A stretch of 64,000 bases of DNA from Vibrio mangrovi (GCF_024346955.1 NZ_AP024883.1:2666001-2730000); one strand, 5' to 3'. Counted from the stretch's first letter, positions 37,039 through 46,327 are shown. Notes: generated from the sequence alone by a model not told the origin. Numbers and translations: made by a program.

Positions 37039-37959
37039 TTACGCCCGTTCCTGACGAAGACGCTGAATATTGCGGTAAGGCGGTTCTCCGAACAGACGTT
37101 TATACTCACGACTGAACTGCTGGGCACTTTCATAACCGACTTTCAATCCGGCCGTATTGGCATCCATATATTCAACCATCATTAATTTCTGCGCTTCATA
37201 CAAACGCAGCCGTTTCTGGTATTGCAGCGGGCTGAGCGAAGTCACCAGTTTAAACTGGCGGTGGAATGTTGATGTTGCCATATGCACATGGCTGGCTAAC
37301 CGCTCAACGGATAATGGTTGCATATAATTATCTTTCAGCCAGGCAATCGCCGTCGCGATCTGATGACTGTAGGAACCCTGCTGATAAATTTTACGCAGTG
37401 TCTTTCCCTGCTGACTCATCAGGATCCGGACAATCACTTCCCGAATTAACAGTGGTGCCATCAACGGGATCTGCTCCGGCTTATCCAGCAACTGAATCAG
37501 ACGATGAAAGACATCGAGCACCTCCGGTTCTGTCGGTGCGAGAGACACGCCGGGACACACTTCCGGGCTGGTTGTATTGTCCGGTGGCATGTCAGCCACC
37601 AGTTCCATCGCCAGCTCTTTATCGATAATCAGAGAAACAGCAAACATCGGCTGCTCCGGTGTCGCCTCAAGCACCCGGCTCAGACTTGGCACATCAACGC
37701 CGTTCACCAGACAATCAAAAGCGCCGTAGTGAAACAGTTCACCACCGATGAGTGACTCTTTTCTCCCTTGCAGAATAATTCCGATCGCCGGTTGATAGAA
37801 ACAGTTGTCCCGGGTCTCTGCTTCATCCCAGCGAGTAATACCTAACCCGGCGATCGCCGTAGGATATTTCCCGGAATGCGGAACACGTTCCACTAACCGG
37901 CGGATTAACTCGTCGTTAATCCGCTGCATTTCCTGATCCCGGATACCGGTATCATCCAT
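37039..37959 (-). CDS. AraC-family regulator (AraC_N type)
   Basis: A regulator of about 306 residues. The N-terminal cupin-like AraC_N domain contains YQPAIGIILQGRKESLIGGE and YHYGAFDCLVNGVDVPS-like features. The C-terminal tandem helix-turn-helix domain has QPLSVERLASHVHMATSTFHRQFK and VGYESAQQFSREYKRLFGEPP. I chose the ATG at 37959 (MDDTGIRDQ); the frame could extend to a TTG at 38004. A clear paralogue lies divergently at 38399. Members of this family often regulate adjacent oxidoreductase genes. Confidence 0.92.
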   Translation of the reverse strand: MDDTGIRDQEMQRINDELIRRLVERVPHSGKYPTAIAGLGITRWDEAETRDNCFYQPAIGIILQGRKESLIGGELFHYGAFDCLVNGVDVPSLSRVLEATPEQPMFAVSLIIDKELAMELVADMPPDNTTSPEVCPGVSLAPTEPEVLDVFHRLIQLLDKPEQIPLMAPLLIREVIVRILMSQQGKTLRKIYQQGSYSHQIATAIAWLKDNYMQPLSVERLASHVHMATSTFHRQFKLVTSLSPLQYQKRLRLYEAQKLMMVEYMDANTAGLKVGYESAQQFSREYKRLFGEPPYRNIQRLRQERA

Positions 37960-38029
37960 GTTATGACTCAAAATGGTTTTCTCCCCGATGGACCAAACCG
38001 CCAAATGGCGCGTCTGTTCCTAAATGCCC

Positions 38030-38180
38030 GATGTGTTCAAAATGATCCGTTTGCTTAAAGCTATTTATTTACTTAGAGATTTATCTATTTACTTAGAAAC
38101 TGTCTGCTTGCTTAAAACTATCTGTTTGCTTAAAACTATCTGTTTGCTTAAAACTGTCTGTTTGCTTAAAACAATCACTG
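38030..38180. repeat. 18-bp tandem repeat array between two AraC genes
   Basis: About seven units of 17-19 bp with consensus CTGTTTGCTTAAAACTAT; the last four (about 38107-38175) are nearly identical with an 18-bp period. Because 18 is divisible by three, a 64-codon frame starting at ATG 38024 reads through as repeated Cys-Leu-Leu-Lys-Thr-Ile hexapeptides. It has no ribosome site, and I treat the array as non-coding. The remainder of the gap to 38398 shows no other gene. Confidence 0.8.
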
Positions 38181-38398
38181 ATTTAATCGCCAAGGATCAA
38201 TATCCTTATGAATACTAGGAATGATTACAGTAAACAGAGCCGGATGTTGCATAATTCTATCATTCATCAGTTCCATCCGACTAATCTATTTGTAATAAAT
38301 CATGTCAGTTCTCTCAATTTTCCTGACTGAATCACCTCTGCTTTCTGCTACAATGCGGCAGCACAAACGTATGGAATCAACAGAAGGGACTGAACATC

Positions 38399-39298
38399 AT
38401 GAGTGCGACACAAGACACGATGTCTGCCGGTTTTGAACAACTGCGTGAACAGCTCCTGCAACGAATGCCGGAGCCTGGTAATTACCCGACGCCGGTATCC
38501 AGTGTCATGCTCTGCCGGAGGAACAAATCACACCAACCGGAAAACTGTTTTAATAAACCGATACTGGCCATGACGGTACAAGGCTCTAAGCGAACCGTGG
38601 TTGGCAACGAAGTTCACCACTACACGGTTGGTCAGGCTCTGCTGGCCGGAATCGATATGCCAAGCATGAGCTATCAGCTCGACGCCACTCCGGAGCATCC
38701 TTATCTGGTGATTTCGCTGGAACTCGACATGCATTTGATTTCGCTGTTGTCGGCACAGTTGCCAAAAAGTACACCGACTCAAATCGGGAAAGGTGCGGTC
38801 ATTATCGATGTTGAACCGGAACTGCGTCACTCCTTTTCACGCCTAGTTGATCTGTTTGATAAACCAGAACAGGTTCCGGTACTGGCACCTGTGATTTTAC
38901 AAGAAATTTATCTGCAACTGTTGCTCGGCCCTCACGGGAATTTCCTGAAATCCATCAATACTCAGGGAACCCACGGCCATCAGATTTCTCAGGCCATTCA
39001 CTGGCTGCGGAGCAACTTTCACCAGCCGTTAAATGTCGACGAGCTTGCAGCCATGACACACATGGCTTCTTCAACATTCCGCAAACACTTCAAGGGCGTC
39101 ACGACGATGAGCCCGACTGAATATCATAAACACCTGCGTCTGTATGAAGCTCAGCGTCTGATGCTGGAAGATCATCAGGACGCCAGCACTGCCGGTTACT
39201 CGGTCGGTTATGAAAGCCCGACTCAGTTCAACCGCGAGTACAAACGCCTGTTCGGCGAGCCGCCACAACGAAATATCAGTCGGCTGATGAGCGTTTAG
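38399..39298 (+). CDS. AraC-family regulator (AraC_N type), paralogue of the divergent gene
   Basis: A 299-residue regulator with the same layout as the gene at 37039. The N-terminal AraC_N domain has FNKPILAMTVQGSKRTVVGNE, and the C-terminal double helix-turn-helix has QPLNVDELAAMTHMASSTFRKHFK and VGYESPTQFNREYKRLFGEPP. Shared motifs suggest an old duplication. Its last 23 bases overlap the 3' end of the convergent LysR gene. Confidence 0.92.
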   Translation: MSATQDTMSAGFEQLREQLLQRMPEPGNYPTPVSSVMLCRRNKSHQPENCFNKPILAMTVQGSKRTVVGNEVHHYTVGQALLAGIDMPSMSYQLDATPEHPYLVISLELDMHLISLLSAQLPKSTPTQIGKGAVIIDVEPELRHSFSRLVDLFDKPEQVPVLAPVILQEIYLQLLLGPHGNFLKSINTQGTHGHQISQAIHWLRSNFHQPLNVDELAAMTHMASSTFRKHFKGVTTMSPTEYHKHLRLYEAQRLMLEDHQDASTAGYSVGYESPTQFNREYKRLFGEPPQRNISRLMSV

Positions 39299-40184
39299 CC
39301 TGCGGATTCAACTGCCATAACAATGTCTGCCGGGCATGAGCAATCCGGGGCTGCCTCAGCGCACTCGGTGTCCACGCCATATAATACGTCAGCCGGGTGT
39401 CGGCTACCGGAGCCGGTATCTGCTGAAGTTCACCACGCTGAATCTGTTCATGGCACAGATATTCAGGTAAAACCGTCCAGCCGAATCCCTGAATCAACAG
39501 ATGACGCAACGCCCGCAGATCCTGACTGACCAATGCCGGCGGATGCACGTCCGGACGAATACGGTTTTTCTCCAGCCAGCCGCCAATCACCGACAGTTCA
39601 AGATTGTAGGTCAGCATCGGTTCATCCATAAACGCCTGCGCAAAATCGTCGGCCTGACTAATTCGCTGAGCCACTTCTGGCGCAGCTACCGCCCAAACCG
39701 GCGCGACCATCACAGTTTCACTGCGTAACCGCTTATCCGTCACCGGATGCGCCGTAAATCCCAGATCACAATGTCCTTCCACCAGCATGTGATGAACCAG
39801 ATCGCCGTCTCCGGCATGCATCCGCACCCGAATTCCCGATTGCAGCAACGGCAGTAGCTGAGGTGCAATCACCTCCGCCATAAAATCAGCATGACCGATG
39901 ATTTGCAGCACACCTTCCATATCGACCGAGCGGGCTTTCGCCTGTGCCAGAGCTGACTCCACCACATCCAGTTTATCGCCGATATCCGCTGCCAGCTCAT
40001 CGGCAGCACCCGTTGGTTCTACTCCGGCAGCTTCACGGGTAAAGAGCTTTCTTCCGACCGCGACTTCCAGCCCGGCGATATGTTGTGATACCGCCGGCTG
40101 AGTCAGATTCAGATTTCTTGCCGCCGCACTAATCGATCGCTGGCGATAGACTTCAACAAAAGTCCGTAAACGAGTCAATGACAT
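39276..40184 (-). CDS. LysR-family transcriptional regulator
   Basis: A 302-residue LysR protein with the N-terminal winged helix RSISAAARNLNLTQPAVSQHIAGLE and a substrate-binding domain from about residue 90. It is divergent from the aldehyde dehydrogenase gene at 40409, the typical arrangement of a LysR regulator and its target. The 224-bp gap between them contains a three-unit 15-bp repeat near the LysR start. The 3' end overlaps the AraC gene. Confidence 0.93.
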   Translation of the reverse strand: MSLTRLRTFVEVYRQRSISAAARNLNLTQPAVSQHIAGLEVAVGRKLFTREAAGVEPTGAADELAADIGDKLDVVESALAQAKARSVDMEGVLQIIGHADFMAEVIAPQLLPLLQSGIRVRMHAGDGDLVHHMLVEGHCDLGFTAHPVTDKRLRSETVMVAPVWAVAAPEVAQRISQADDFAQAFMDEPMLTYNLELSVIGGWLEKNRIRPDVHPPALVSQDLRALRHLLIQGFGWTVLPEYLCHEQIQRGELQQIPAPVADTRLTYYMAWTPSALRQPRIAHARQTLLWQLNPQAKRSSAD

Positions 40185-40204
40185 ACAACCTCCTGCCCGT
40201 TAGA

Positions 40205-40252
40205 GATCCATAAAATACAAAGCCATAAAATACAGACCCATAAAAATATTTA
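40205..40252. repeat. Three-unit ~15-bp tandem repeat
   Basis: Units of the form CCATAAAATACA(A/G)A(G/C) occur about three times, starting near 40210, 40225 and 40240, just upstream of the LysR start. Another example of the short intergenic arrays in this window. Confidence 0.6.
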
Positions 40253-40408
40253 TACCCCACCTAAAATACCTTTGTTGGCGCAATAACACCAGTCTCGCTT
40301 AAGATACTCCCAACTTAAGAACAGACGTCACAGCATACAAGATATGCTTATAAATCAAATTGATAGTCTGATTCATATTCATTAGTCAGTTTTCATTAAG
40401 GAGCCAAC

Positions 40409-41854
40409 ATGTCTTCTCAGGGCGTTTATCAACCATCATTGGATACAAACTCTGCTTTCGGTGAACTGCGCACCATACTCAACAGCATGAAAAGTGCACA
40501 TATCAAAACTGGGCCGGCAGATATTGCTCTGAGACAAGACCGTCTGCAACGTGCCATCCGGCTGCTGAAAGAAAATCACAAAGCTCTGGCTCAGGCTATG
40601 AGTGCCGACTTCGGCCATCGCAGCCCTTATCAGACACTGGTTGCTGACATCGTAACGACTATCAGAATGCTGCAACATGCGGCAGAGCATGTTGCAACCT
40701 GGGCAGAACCTGAAACCATCGCTGTCGATAACGGTATTCAGGCCAGAATTCAGCCTCAGGCGCTCGGTGTCGTTGGCATCATCAGCCCGTGGAACTTCCC
40801 GATCAATCTGTCATTCGGACCATTGGCCGGTGTTTTCGCAGCCGGTAATACCGCGATGCTCAAACCCTCAGAACTCACACCGCAGACATCAGAGCTGATG
40901 GCCGAACTGGTTGGCCGCTACTTTGAACCGATGGAACTTGCAGTTGTGCTCGGTGACAGCGATATTGCTCAACAGTTTAGCGCTCTGCCTTTTGATCATC
41001 TGGTTTTCACCGGCAGTACCACAGTCGGTAAACATGTCATGCGGGCCGCAGCAGAAAATCTGGTGCCGGTCACGCTGGAACTCGGTGGTAAATCGCCAGT
41101 CGTGGTTGCAGCCGATGCCAATATCCGCACCGTTGCCGAACGCACACTGACCATCAAAACATTCAATGCCGGGCAAATCTGTCTTTCTCCGGATTACATG
41201 CTGATTCCACAAGGTCAGGAAGATGCACTGACTGATGCCGCCCAACAATTTATCCGCCAGAGTTTTGCCACCATGCAGGACAACCCCGACTACACGGCAA
41301 TCATCAGTGACCGGCACTATCAGCGCCTGATTGACCTGCTGGATGATGCCAGAGCCAAAGGCGCGCGGATTATCAGCTTAGCTCCGACAGAAGAAGTGGC
41401 TTATGACGAAGTCCGGCGCAAAATTGCTCCTCACCTGATTCTCGATGTGACCGACGACATGCTGATCATGCAGGAAGAGATTTTTGGCCCGCTTCTGCCG
41501 GTCAGAACTTATCAGGCGGCAGATGAACCGATCGACTATATTAATCAACATCCGCGCCCGCTTGCTGCTTATTACTTTGGCGAAGATACCGCTCAGCAGG
41601 AAAAATTTGCCAACAGCACGACATCCGGTGCACTGGTCATCAACGATGTCATGACGCACGCATCAATCGAAGATCTGCCATTCGGCGGTGTCGGTGCCTC
41701 AGGCATCGGAGCTTACCATGGCATTCACGGCTTCCGCCGCTTCAGCCACGCCAAGCCGATTGTTGAACAGAGTAAGGATGGCATATCGAACCTGCGTCTG
41801 CGGGCTCCTTATGCGGACAAACAAGCACAACTGGAAGCTTTTTTAAATCAGTAA
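40409..41854 (+). CDS. Aldehyde dehydrogenase, coniferyl-aldehyde-dehydrogenase-like
   Basis: A 481-residue NAD(P)-dependent aldehyde dehydrogenase. It has the cofactor motif IISPWNFPINLSFGP, FTGSTTVGKHVM, the catalytic Glu in LELGGKSPVVV, and the nucleophile Cys258 in FNAGQICLSPDY. The length and the IISPWNFP and FGGVGASGIGAYHG segments favour the coniferyl aldehyde dehydrogenase/CalB branch, which also oxidises medium-chain fatty aldehydes. AAGGAG lies just before the ATG. A DJ-1 family gene follows after 57 bp, probably cotranscribed. Confidence 0.92.
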   Translation: MSSQGVYQPSLDTNSAFGELRTILNSMKSAHIKTGPADIALRQDRLQRAIRLLKENHKALAQAMSADFGHRSPYQTLVADIVTTIRMLQHAAEHVATWAEPETIAVDNGIQARIQPQALGVVGIISPWNFPINLSFGPLAGVFAAGNTAMLKPSELTPQTSELMAELVGRYFEPMELAVVLGDSDIAQQFSALPFDHLVFTGSTTVGKHVMRAAAENLVPVTLELGGKSPVVVAADANIRTVAERTLTIKTFNAGQICLSPDYMLIPQGQEDALTDAAQQFIRQSFATMQDNPDYTAIISDRHYQRLIDLLDDARAKGARIISLAPTEEVAYDEVRRKIAPHLILDVTDDMLIMQEEIFGPLLPVRTYQAADEPIDYINQHPRPLAAYYFGEDTAQQEKFANSTTSGALVINDVMTHASIEDLPFGGVGASGIGAYHGIHGFRRFSHAKPIVEQSKDGISNLRLRAPYADKQAQLEAFLNQ

Positions 41855-41911
41855 GCCGTTCGTATCCGGCATAATGAATTTCATATTAATCAATCTGACA
41901 AGGAAATAACG

Positions 41912-42589
41912 ATGAAAATTTTAATGGTCCTGACTTCTCACAGTGAACTGGGTAACACTGGCGCAAAAACAGGCTTCTGGCTCGAAGAGTTTGCTGCACC
42001 TTATTACACCTTTAAAGATGCCGGAGCCGAGCTGGTGCTTGCTTCTCCCGAAGGCGGTCAGCCACCGCTGGACCCTAAAAGTGATCTGGCAGATTTTCAG
42101 ACCGAGCTAACCCATCGCTTTAAAGCAGACCCACAAGCTCAGTCAGAACTGGCAAACACCGTCAAACTGGAAACCATCAGCCACGACGATTTTGATGCGG
42201 TCTTTTACCCCGGCGGACACGGCCCATTATGGGATCTGACCAACTCAGCGGATTCAATCAAGCTGATTGAAAGTTTCGAGCGGGCCGGCAAACCTATCAG
42301 CTTTGTATGTCATGCACCGGGCGTATTACGTCACGTCAAAGCTGAAAATGGTCAGCCGCTGATCAAAGGCCGTAAAGTGACCGGTTTTACAAATACAGAA
42401 GAAGCGGCCGTTGAACTGACTGACGTGGTTCCATTCTTAATTGAAGATGAGTTTATCGCCCTCGGTGGTCTGTACGAAAAAGGCCCGGACTGGATGCCTT
42501 ATGTGGTCGAAGACGGTCTGCTGATCACCGGCCAGAACCCGGGCAGTTCAGAAGCCGTTGCTCAGGCATTACTGGCAAAACTGGCGTAA
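41912..42589 (+). CDS. DJ-1/PfpI family protein (class I glutamine-amidotransferase-like)
   Basis: A 225-residue cytoplasmic protein of the DJ-1/Hsp31-like family. The nucleophile Cys133 is in the elbow FVCHAPGVL. Other family elements are DAVFYPGGHGPLWDL and KVTGFTNTEEAAV. Such proteins act as glyoxalase-like or deglycase-type detoxifiers or chaperones; the exact activity is disputed across the family. Association with the aldehyde dehydrogenase gene supports reactive-aldehyde handling. AAGGA precedes the ATG. Confidence 0.9.
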   Translation: MKILMVLTSHSELGNTGAKTGFWLEEFAAPYYTFKDAGAELVLASPEGGQPPLDPKSDLADFQTELTHRFKADPQAQSELANTVKLETISHDDFDAVFYPGGHGPLWDLTNSADSIKLIESFERAGKPISFVCHAPGVLRHVKAENGQPLIKGRKVTGFTNTEEAAVELTDVVPFLIEDEFIALGGLYEKGPDWMPYVVEDGLLITGQNPGSSEAVAQALLAKLA

Positions 42590-42608
42590 CCAAAACTAGC
42601 GTAACACC

Positions 42609-42632
42609 TCCTGAGCCTATTCAGGCTCAGGA
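42609..42632 (+). terminator. First hairpin after the DJ-1 gene
   Basis: TCCTGAGCC and GGCTCAGGA form a perfect 9-bp stem with a TATTCA loop just after the stop. There is no U-run, so it may protect the 3' end rather than terminate. Confidence 0.55.
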
Positions 42633-42672
42633 ACATCCACTGCTTTATTCACAACGATTCATGTTGTCCCGG

Positions 42673-42700
42673 CCTGCTCACCATTGAGCAGGTCTTTTTT
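42673..42700 (+). terminator. Intrinsic terminator
   Basis: CCTGCTCA (42673-42680) pairs with TGAGCAGG (42685-42692) around CCAT, followed by TCTTTTTT. A strong stop for the aldehyde dehydrogenase-DJ-1 transcript. Confidence 0.88.
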
Positions 42701-42815
42701 ATTTCTCTCCCACACCTCACTTTTCCTTTTCCAACCCAGCCATTCATATGACAAATATATCAATTATGGTATAAAGCAGAGCATTAAAAGAGCGTCGTAA
42801 TGTAAGGAAGTTCAA

Positions 42816-43427
42816 GTGAAACGTTTGATGAGTCTAGTCGCCGGAATAATGTTCCTCAGTGGTTGTGCAACAAAGTCCAGCGCAACATGGATGTATCAGG
42901 GGCAACCGGCAACTGAGGTGCAAATTGCTCAGTCAAAACAGGCATGTGGCTGGGAATCCAATATCAGCAAACTCTTCGAAAAAGATGAAGCTGTAAAAGA
43001 AATAGAAAGCCAAGCCTATTTAATGAGAATAGAACTCCAGAAATGTATGGCCCAAGAAGGAATTTACATCAAGACAATTTTAAGCCCGAATCAGAATATT
43101 AATGGTCGTATTACAGATTTTGTACAATATGGGAATTTATTTCTCCCGATGGAAATGAAAAAATTCATCAGTATCGACGAGTTAGATAGCGGCTATAACA
43201 AGATAATCATCAGATACACTATCCTGGATCAGAAAATTGCGGATGCTGCTCTCGATACCCTGTCTGTACCTCTCAAACCTTTGCTCCGCTCATTTTGTTC
43301 CGCTTTAGACAGTAATCAACTCATTGATACTCGGATATCAATGGTCAGTGAGTTCCGTAACCCACAGGGAAAAACACTCATCTCGGCCTCAATCCCGGTA
43401 AAAGAGTGTCTGAATCCTCCGCGATGA
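42816..43427 (+). CDS. Putative lipoprotein, tandem paralogue 1
   Basis: A 203-residue protein with a lipoprotein signal peptide: the lipobox FLSGC gives a lipidated Cys17. A GTG start follows AAGGAAG. After the signal comes the block TWMYQGQPATEVQIAQSKQACGW, shared almost exactly with the next gene, then a less conserved domain with four further cysteines. I do not recognise the family. Retention in the outer or inner membrane cannot be decided with confidence; residue +2 is Ala, not Asp, which favours the outer membrane. Confidence 0.85.
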   Translation: MKRLMSLVAGIMFLSGCATKSSATWMYQGQPATEVQIAQSKQACGWESNISKLFEKDEAVKEIESQAYLMRIELQKCMAQEGIYIKTILSPNQNINGRITDFVQYGNLFLPMEMKKFISIDELDSGYNKIIIRYTILDQKIADAALDTLSVPLKPLLRSFCSALDSNQLIDTRISMVSEFRNPQGKTLISASIPVKECLNPPR

Positions 43428-43475
43428 ACATCTGAATACCAACAATACAGAAAATCAGAGAAACAAGGATATAAC

Positions 43476-44069
43476 GTGAAACGATTGATTAGTGTAATCG
43501 CCGCAATAATTTTCCTCAGTGGTTGTGCAACAAAGCCCAGCTCAACGTGGATGTATCAGGGGCAACCGGCGACTGCTGAGCAAATCGCCCAGTCGAAACA
43601 AGAGTGTGGCTGGAAAGCAGATATCCATACCGGTAAGAACAAAAAAAGTCACACTGAGATAAACCATCAAATGATGCAGTTCAAACAATGCATGGTAAAA
43701 GAAGGTTTTTACATCAAAACAACGTCCGGCTCGCGGCAGGATGTCAACACCAATATCGCCAGATTCGTATCCAAAGAGCAGCTCTATCTGCCGCTGCCAT
43801 TAGGCAACTTCATCAGAGTCGATGAATTAAAAAGCGGTGATAAAAAGCTACTCGGCAAATACACCATTCTGGACCAGCAGGTCACACGTCTGCCTCTTTC
43901 TCCCAAGACATTTACCATCCGGCTCAAACCCGGACTACAGCGGATGTTCTGCCCGTTCTTAATCCGCCAGCGCCCACTCTCCGACCAGATCGAATCCATC
44001 AACGAATTCCGCGATCTGCAAGGTAAGGACGTTGTTTCGGTTACCATTACATCTGCAGACTGTCAGTAG
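43476..44069 (+). CDS. Putative lipoprotein, tandem paralogue 2
   Basis: A 197-residue lipoprotein with a lipobox at Cys17 and the same TWMYQGQPAT...QIAQSKQ-CGW block as its neighbour 48 bp upstream. The two remain alike near YIKT and FISR-like segments (FI(S/R)VDEL...LGKYTILDQ) and diverge elsewhere, so the duplication is not recent. GTG start after AAGGA. Function unknown; likely cotranscribed with paralogue 1. Confidence 0.85.
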   Translation: MKRLISVIAAIIFLSGCATKPSSTWMYQGQPATAEQIAQSKQECGWKADIHTGKNKKSHTEINHQMMQFKQCMVKEGFYIKTTSGSRQDVNTNIARFVSKEQLYLPLPLGNFIRVDELKSGDKKLLGKYTILDQQVTRLPLSPKTFTIRLKPGLQRMFCPFLIRQRPLSDQIESINEFRDLQGKDVVSVTITSADCQ

Positions 44070-44241
44070 CCTTTAAACAACTCCCCCCGATGATAATCAA
44101 GATATTTCCGATGCTCCCGGTGCAGGGAGCACTGAATTGCTTCGTGGATGCCGAGGGTTGTGGGGGATTGGTGCGAAGAGGAAGAAAACTCCCACCAAAA
44201 CCGATACAATACAACATCGTGGATAACGATGGAGTTTTGCA

Positions 44242-46257
44242 ATGGACAAGGAACAATTTTCCCGTTTGGTCGCTCAAATCACTGCCGGTAAACATCTCCC
44301 GGAAGCAATCTACTTACATAAAGATGCATTTTCCGCTCTCCCTGAAGTGCTGCAAAAGTTTATTCCAGCCGTAGGGCAGGCAGTGAATTTACCCGAGGAA
44401 CAATGGGACTTGGTCAAACTGTTCAAGAAGGAATTCCGTCTCTCACTACTCAGCTATCCTGATTTTTATACCGATTCCTATCCTGCGTTAAAACAGAGCC
44501 TGAATGTCGATCTGTCCAAATTGACACATAAAATCATTGCCTACCACGACTCGGAAAATCCGCCAATTTTGCACCGCAAAGAAACCATGGTGCTGAAGGA
44601 TAATCCCCACTACGAACAATTCACCGCAGTCACTCAGGAAGGAGAAAACGCCGGACTGTATGAAAATCCCCGTATCATCGGTTTTAAAAGAACCTGGGAA
44701 AATCTGATCCACAAGCATGGTTATGAACTGGTCGATGGCCGCTTGTTTCGTCGCTCGGCGCTTCCCAATGAAGAAGCGGCAGACAATATTGATCGCTATA
44801 AGACTGCATTGGTCCGCCATGAACTTTCCGCGCCGATGAAATCATTAGCCAAACACGGTTTTCTCGAAGGCAGTTATTCGATCTTTGATTATGGCTGCGG
44901 GAAATCTGATGACCTGCGCGAACTGGAAGCACACGGCATCGATGCCTTAGGCTGGGATCCGATTTACTGCCCGGACACGGACAAAGTTCCTTCTGATATC
45001 GTCAATTTGGGTTTCGTGCTGAACGTCATTGAAGACAAAGACGAACGGCTCGATGCCCTGCTCGGCGCATGGGAGTTAACCGACAAATTTCTGGTGGTCT
45101 CGGTGATGCTGGCCAACGAAAGCTATATTGCACAATTCACACCGTACAAAGACGGCGTGATCACCTCACGCAATACCTTTCAGAAGTATTACGTCCAATC
45201 AGAAATCAAAACTTATCTCGAAAGGAGTCTACAAGAAGATGTGATTGCCGCTGCGCCGGGGATTTTTTATATCTTCAGAGATAAACTCGAAGAACAACAA
45301 TACTTGCAGAAAAAATACACCCGTCATCATGTCTGGAAGCAACTCACTTCTCCATCACCAATCGAAGCCAGAGACAAAGCCAAACTCGTCATCACCCAAC
45401 ATCAGGCGCTGTTTGAGCGATTCTGGAATACCTGTCTGGAGCTCGGGCGCATCCCGGCTCACGATGAATTTGAACCATCAGATGATGTCCGGCAACTTAT
45501 TGGTTCGCATAAGAAGATATTTACTTTGCTACGGGAGTTATTTGACACCCGTGAATTTGAACAGGCAGAACAGAACCGTAAAGAAGATTTGCTGCTCTAT
45601 TTCTCAATGGGACTGTTTGAAAAGCGCAAGCCCTATACTCAACAACCGGAGTCTTTAAAACGCGATATCAAAGCCCTGTTTGGCGACTACAAAACCGCGC
45701 TCAACTTAGCCACCGAACTGCTGTTTGCGATTGCAGATACCGAGTTGATTCACAGCCAGTGTGAGAAAGCCCATCAACGACTCCCAGCCAGCGTGCTCAA
45801 TCAGGGACATTCGCTGATTTTTCACAAAAACCATATCGACGAACTACCGCTCCTTCTCCGCGTCTACGTCGGTGCCGGGTTGCAAATGTACGGGGAATTA
45901 GACGAGTCCATTGATTTGATCAAGATCCACATCACCTCAGGCAAGTTAACCCTCACCGCTTACGATGATTTCGAACAATCCGTCCCGTTTCTCGTCGAAC
46001 GCATCAAAATCAAGATGGCCGATCAGGAGATTGATTTCTTCGATTATGTCGATGAAGACAAACGCCCGCCCCTGCTCAACCGGCATTTGTACATTCCGAT
46101 TGAGCATCCGGATTATAAGAAACAGTTGAGTTTTGATCGGCGGTTGGGGAAGGTGCTTGAGACTGATTTTGACCGGGAAGTGATGATGAGACGTATTGAA
46201 TTAGAAACCCTCTTGAATAAAGAGCGTAAGCGAATATCAAAATTTAAACTTTTATAA
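44242..46257 (+). CDS. DNA phosphorothioation-associated putative methyltransferase
   Basis: A 671-residue protein I assign to the family annotated as DNA phosphorothioation-associated putative methyltransferase. The SAM-binding fold is suggested by SIFDYGCGKSDDLRELEAHGIDALGWDP (motif I at about residue 214) and VNLGFVLNVIEDKDERLDALLGAW. The family start with LHRKETMVLKDNPHYEQFTAVTQEGE is conserved. Its role in sulfur modification of DNA is unknown. It converges on an SspBCD-like operon whose last gene ends 70 bp away, consistent with a common defence island. GC content is higher than in that operon, so the two may have different origins. Confidence 0.87.
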   Translation: MDKEQFSRLVAQITAGKHLPEAIYLHKDAFSALPEVLQKFIPAVGQAVNLPEEQWDLVKLFKKEFRLSLLSYPDFYTDSYPALKQSLNVDLSKLTHKIIAYHDSENPPILHRKETMVLKDNPHYEQFTAVTQEGENAGLYENPRIIGFKRTWENLIHKHGYELVDGRLFRRSALPNEEAADNIDRYKTALVRHELSAPMKSLAKHGFLEGSYSIFDYGCGKSDDLRELEAHGIDALGWDPIYCPDTDKVPSDIVNLGFVLNVIEDKDERLDALLGAWELTDKFLVVSVMLANESYIAQFTPYKDGVITSRNTFQKYYVQSEIKTYLERSLQEDVIAAAPGIFYIFRDKLEEQQYLQKKYTRHHVWKQLTSPSPIEARDKAKLVITQHQALFERFWNTCLELGRIPAHDEFEPSDDVRQLIGSHKKIFTLLRELFDTREFEQAEQNRKEDLLLYFSMGLFEKRKPYTQQPESLKRDIKALFGDYKTALNLATELLFAIADTELIHSQCEKAHQRLPASVLNQGHSLIFHKNHIDELPLLLRVYVGAGLQMYGELDESIDLIKIHITSGKLTLTAYDDFEQSVPFLVERIKIKMADQEIDFFDYVDEDKRPPLLNRHLYIPIEHPDYKKQLSFDRRLGKVLETDFDREVMMRRIELETLLNKERKRISKFKLL

Positions 46258-46327
46258 TATCAATACTAAACAACCATACTGAACGTTCAATAGAAATAGA
46301 GAGTAATAAATGCTCTCTATTTCTATT

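Noticed and set aside
38030..38180. Possible CRISPR array
   Set aside because: Units are contiguous 18-bp repeats without spacers, and no cas genes are in the window.
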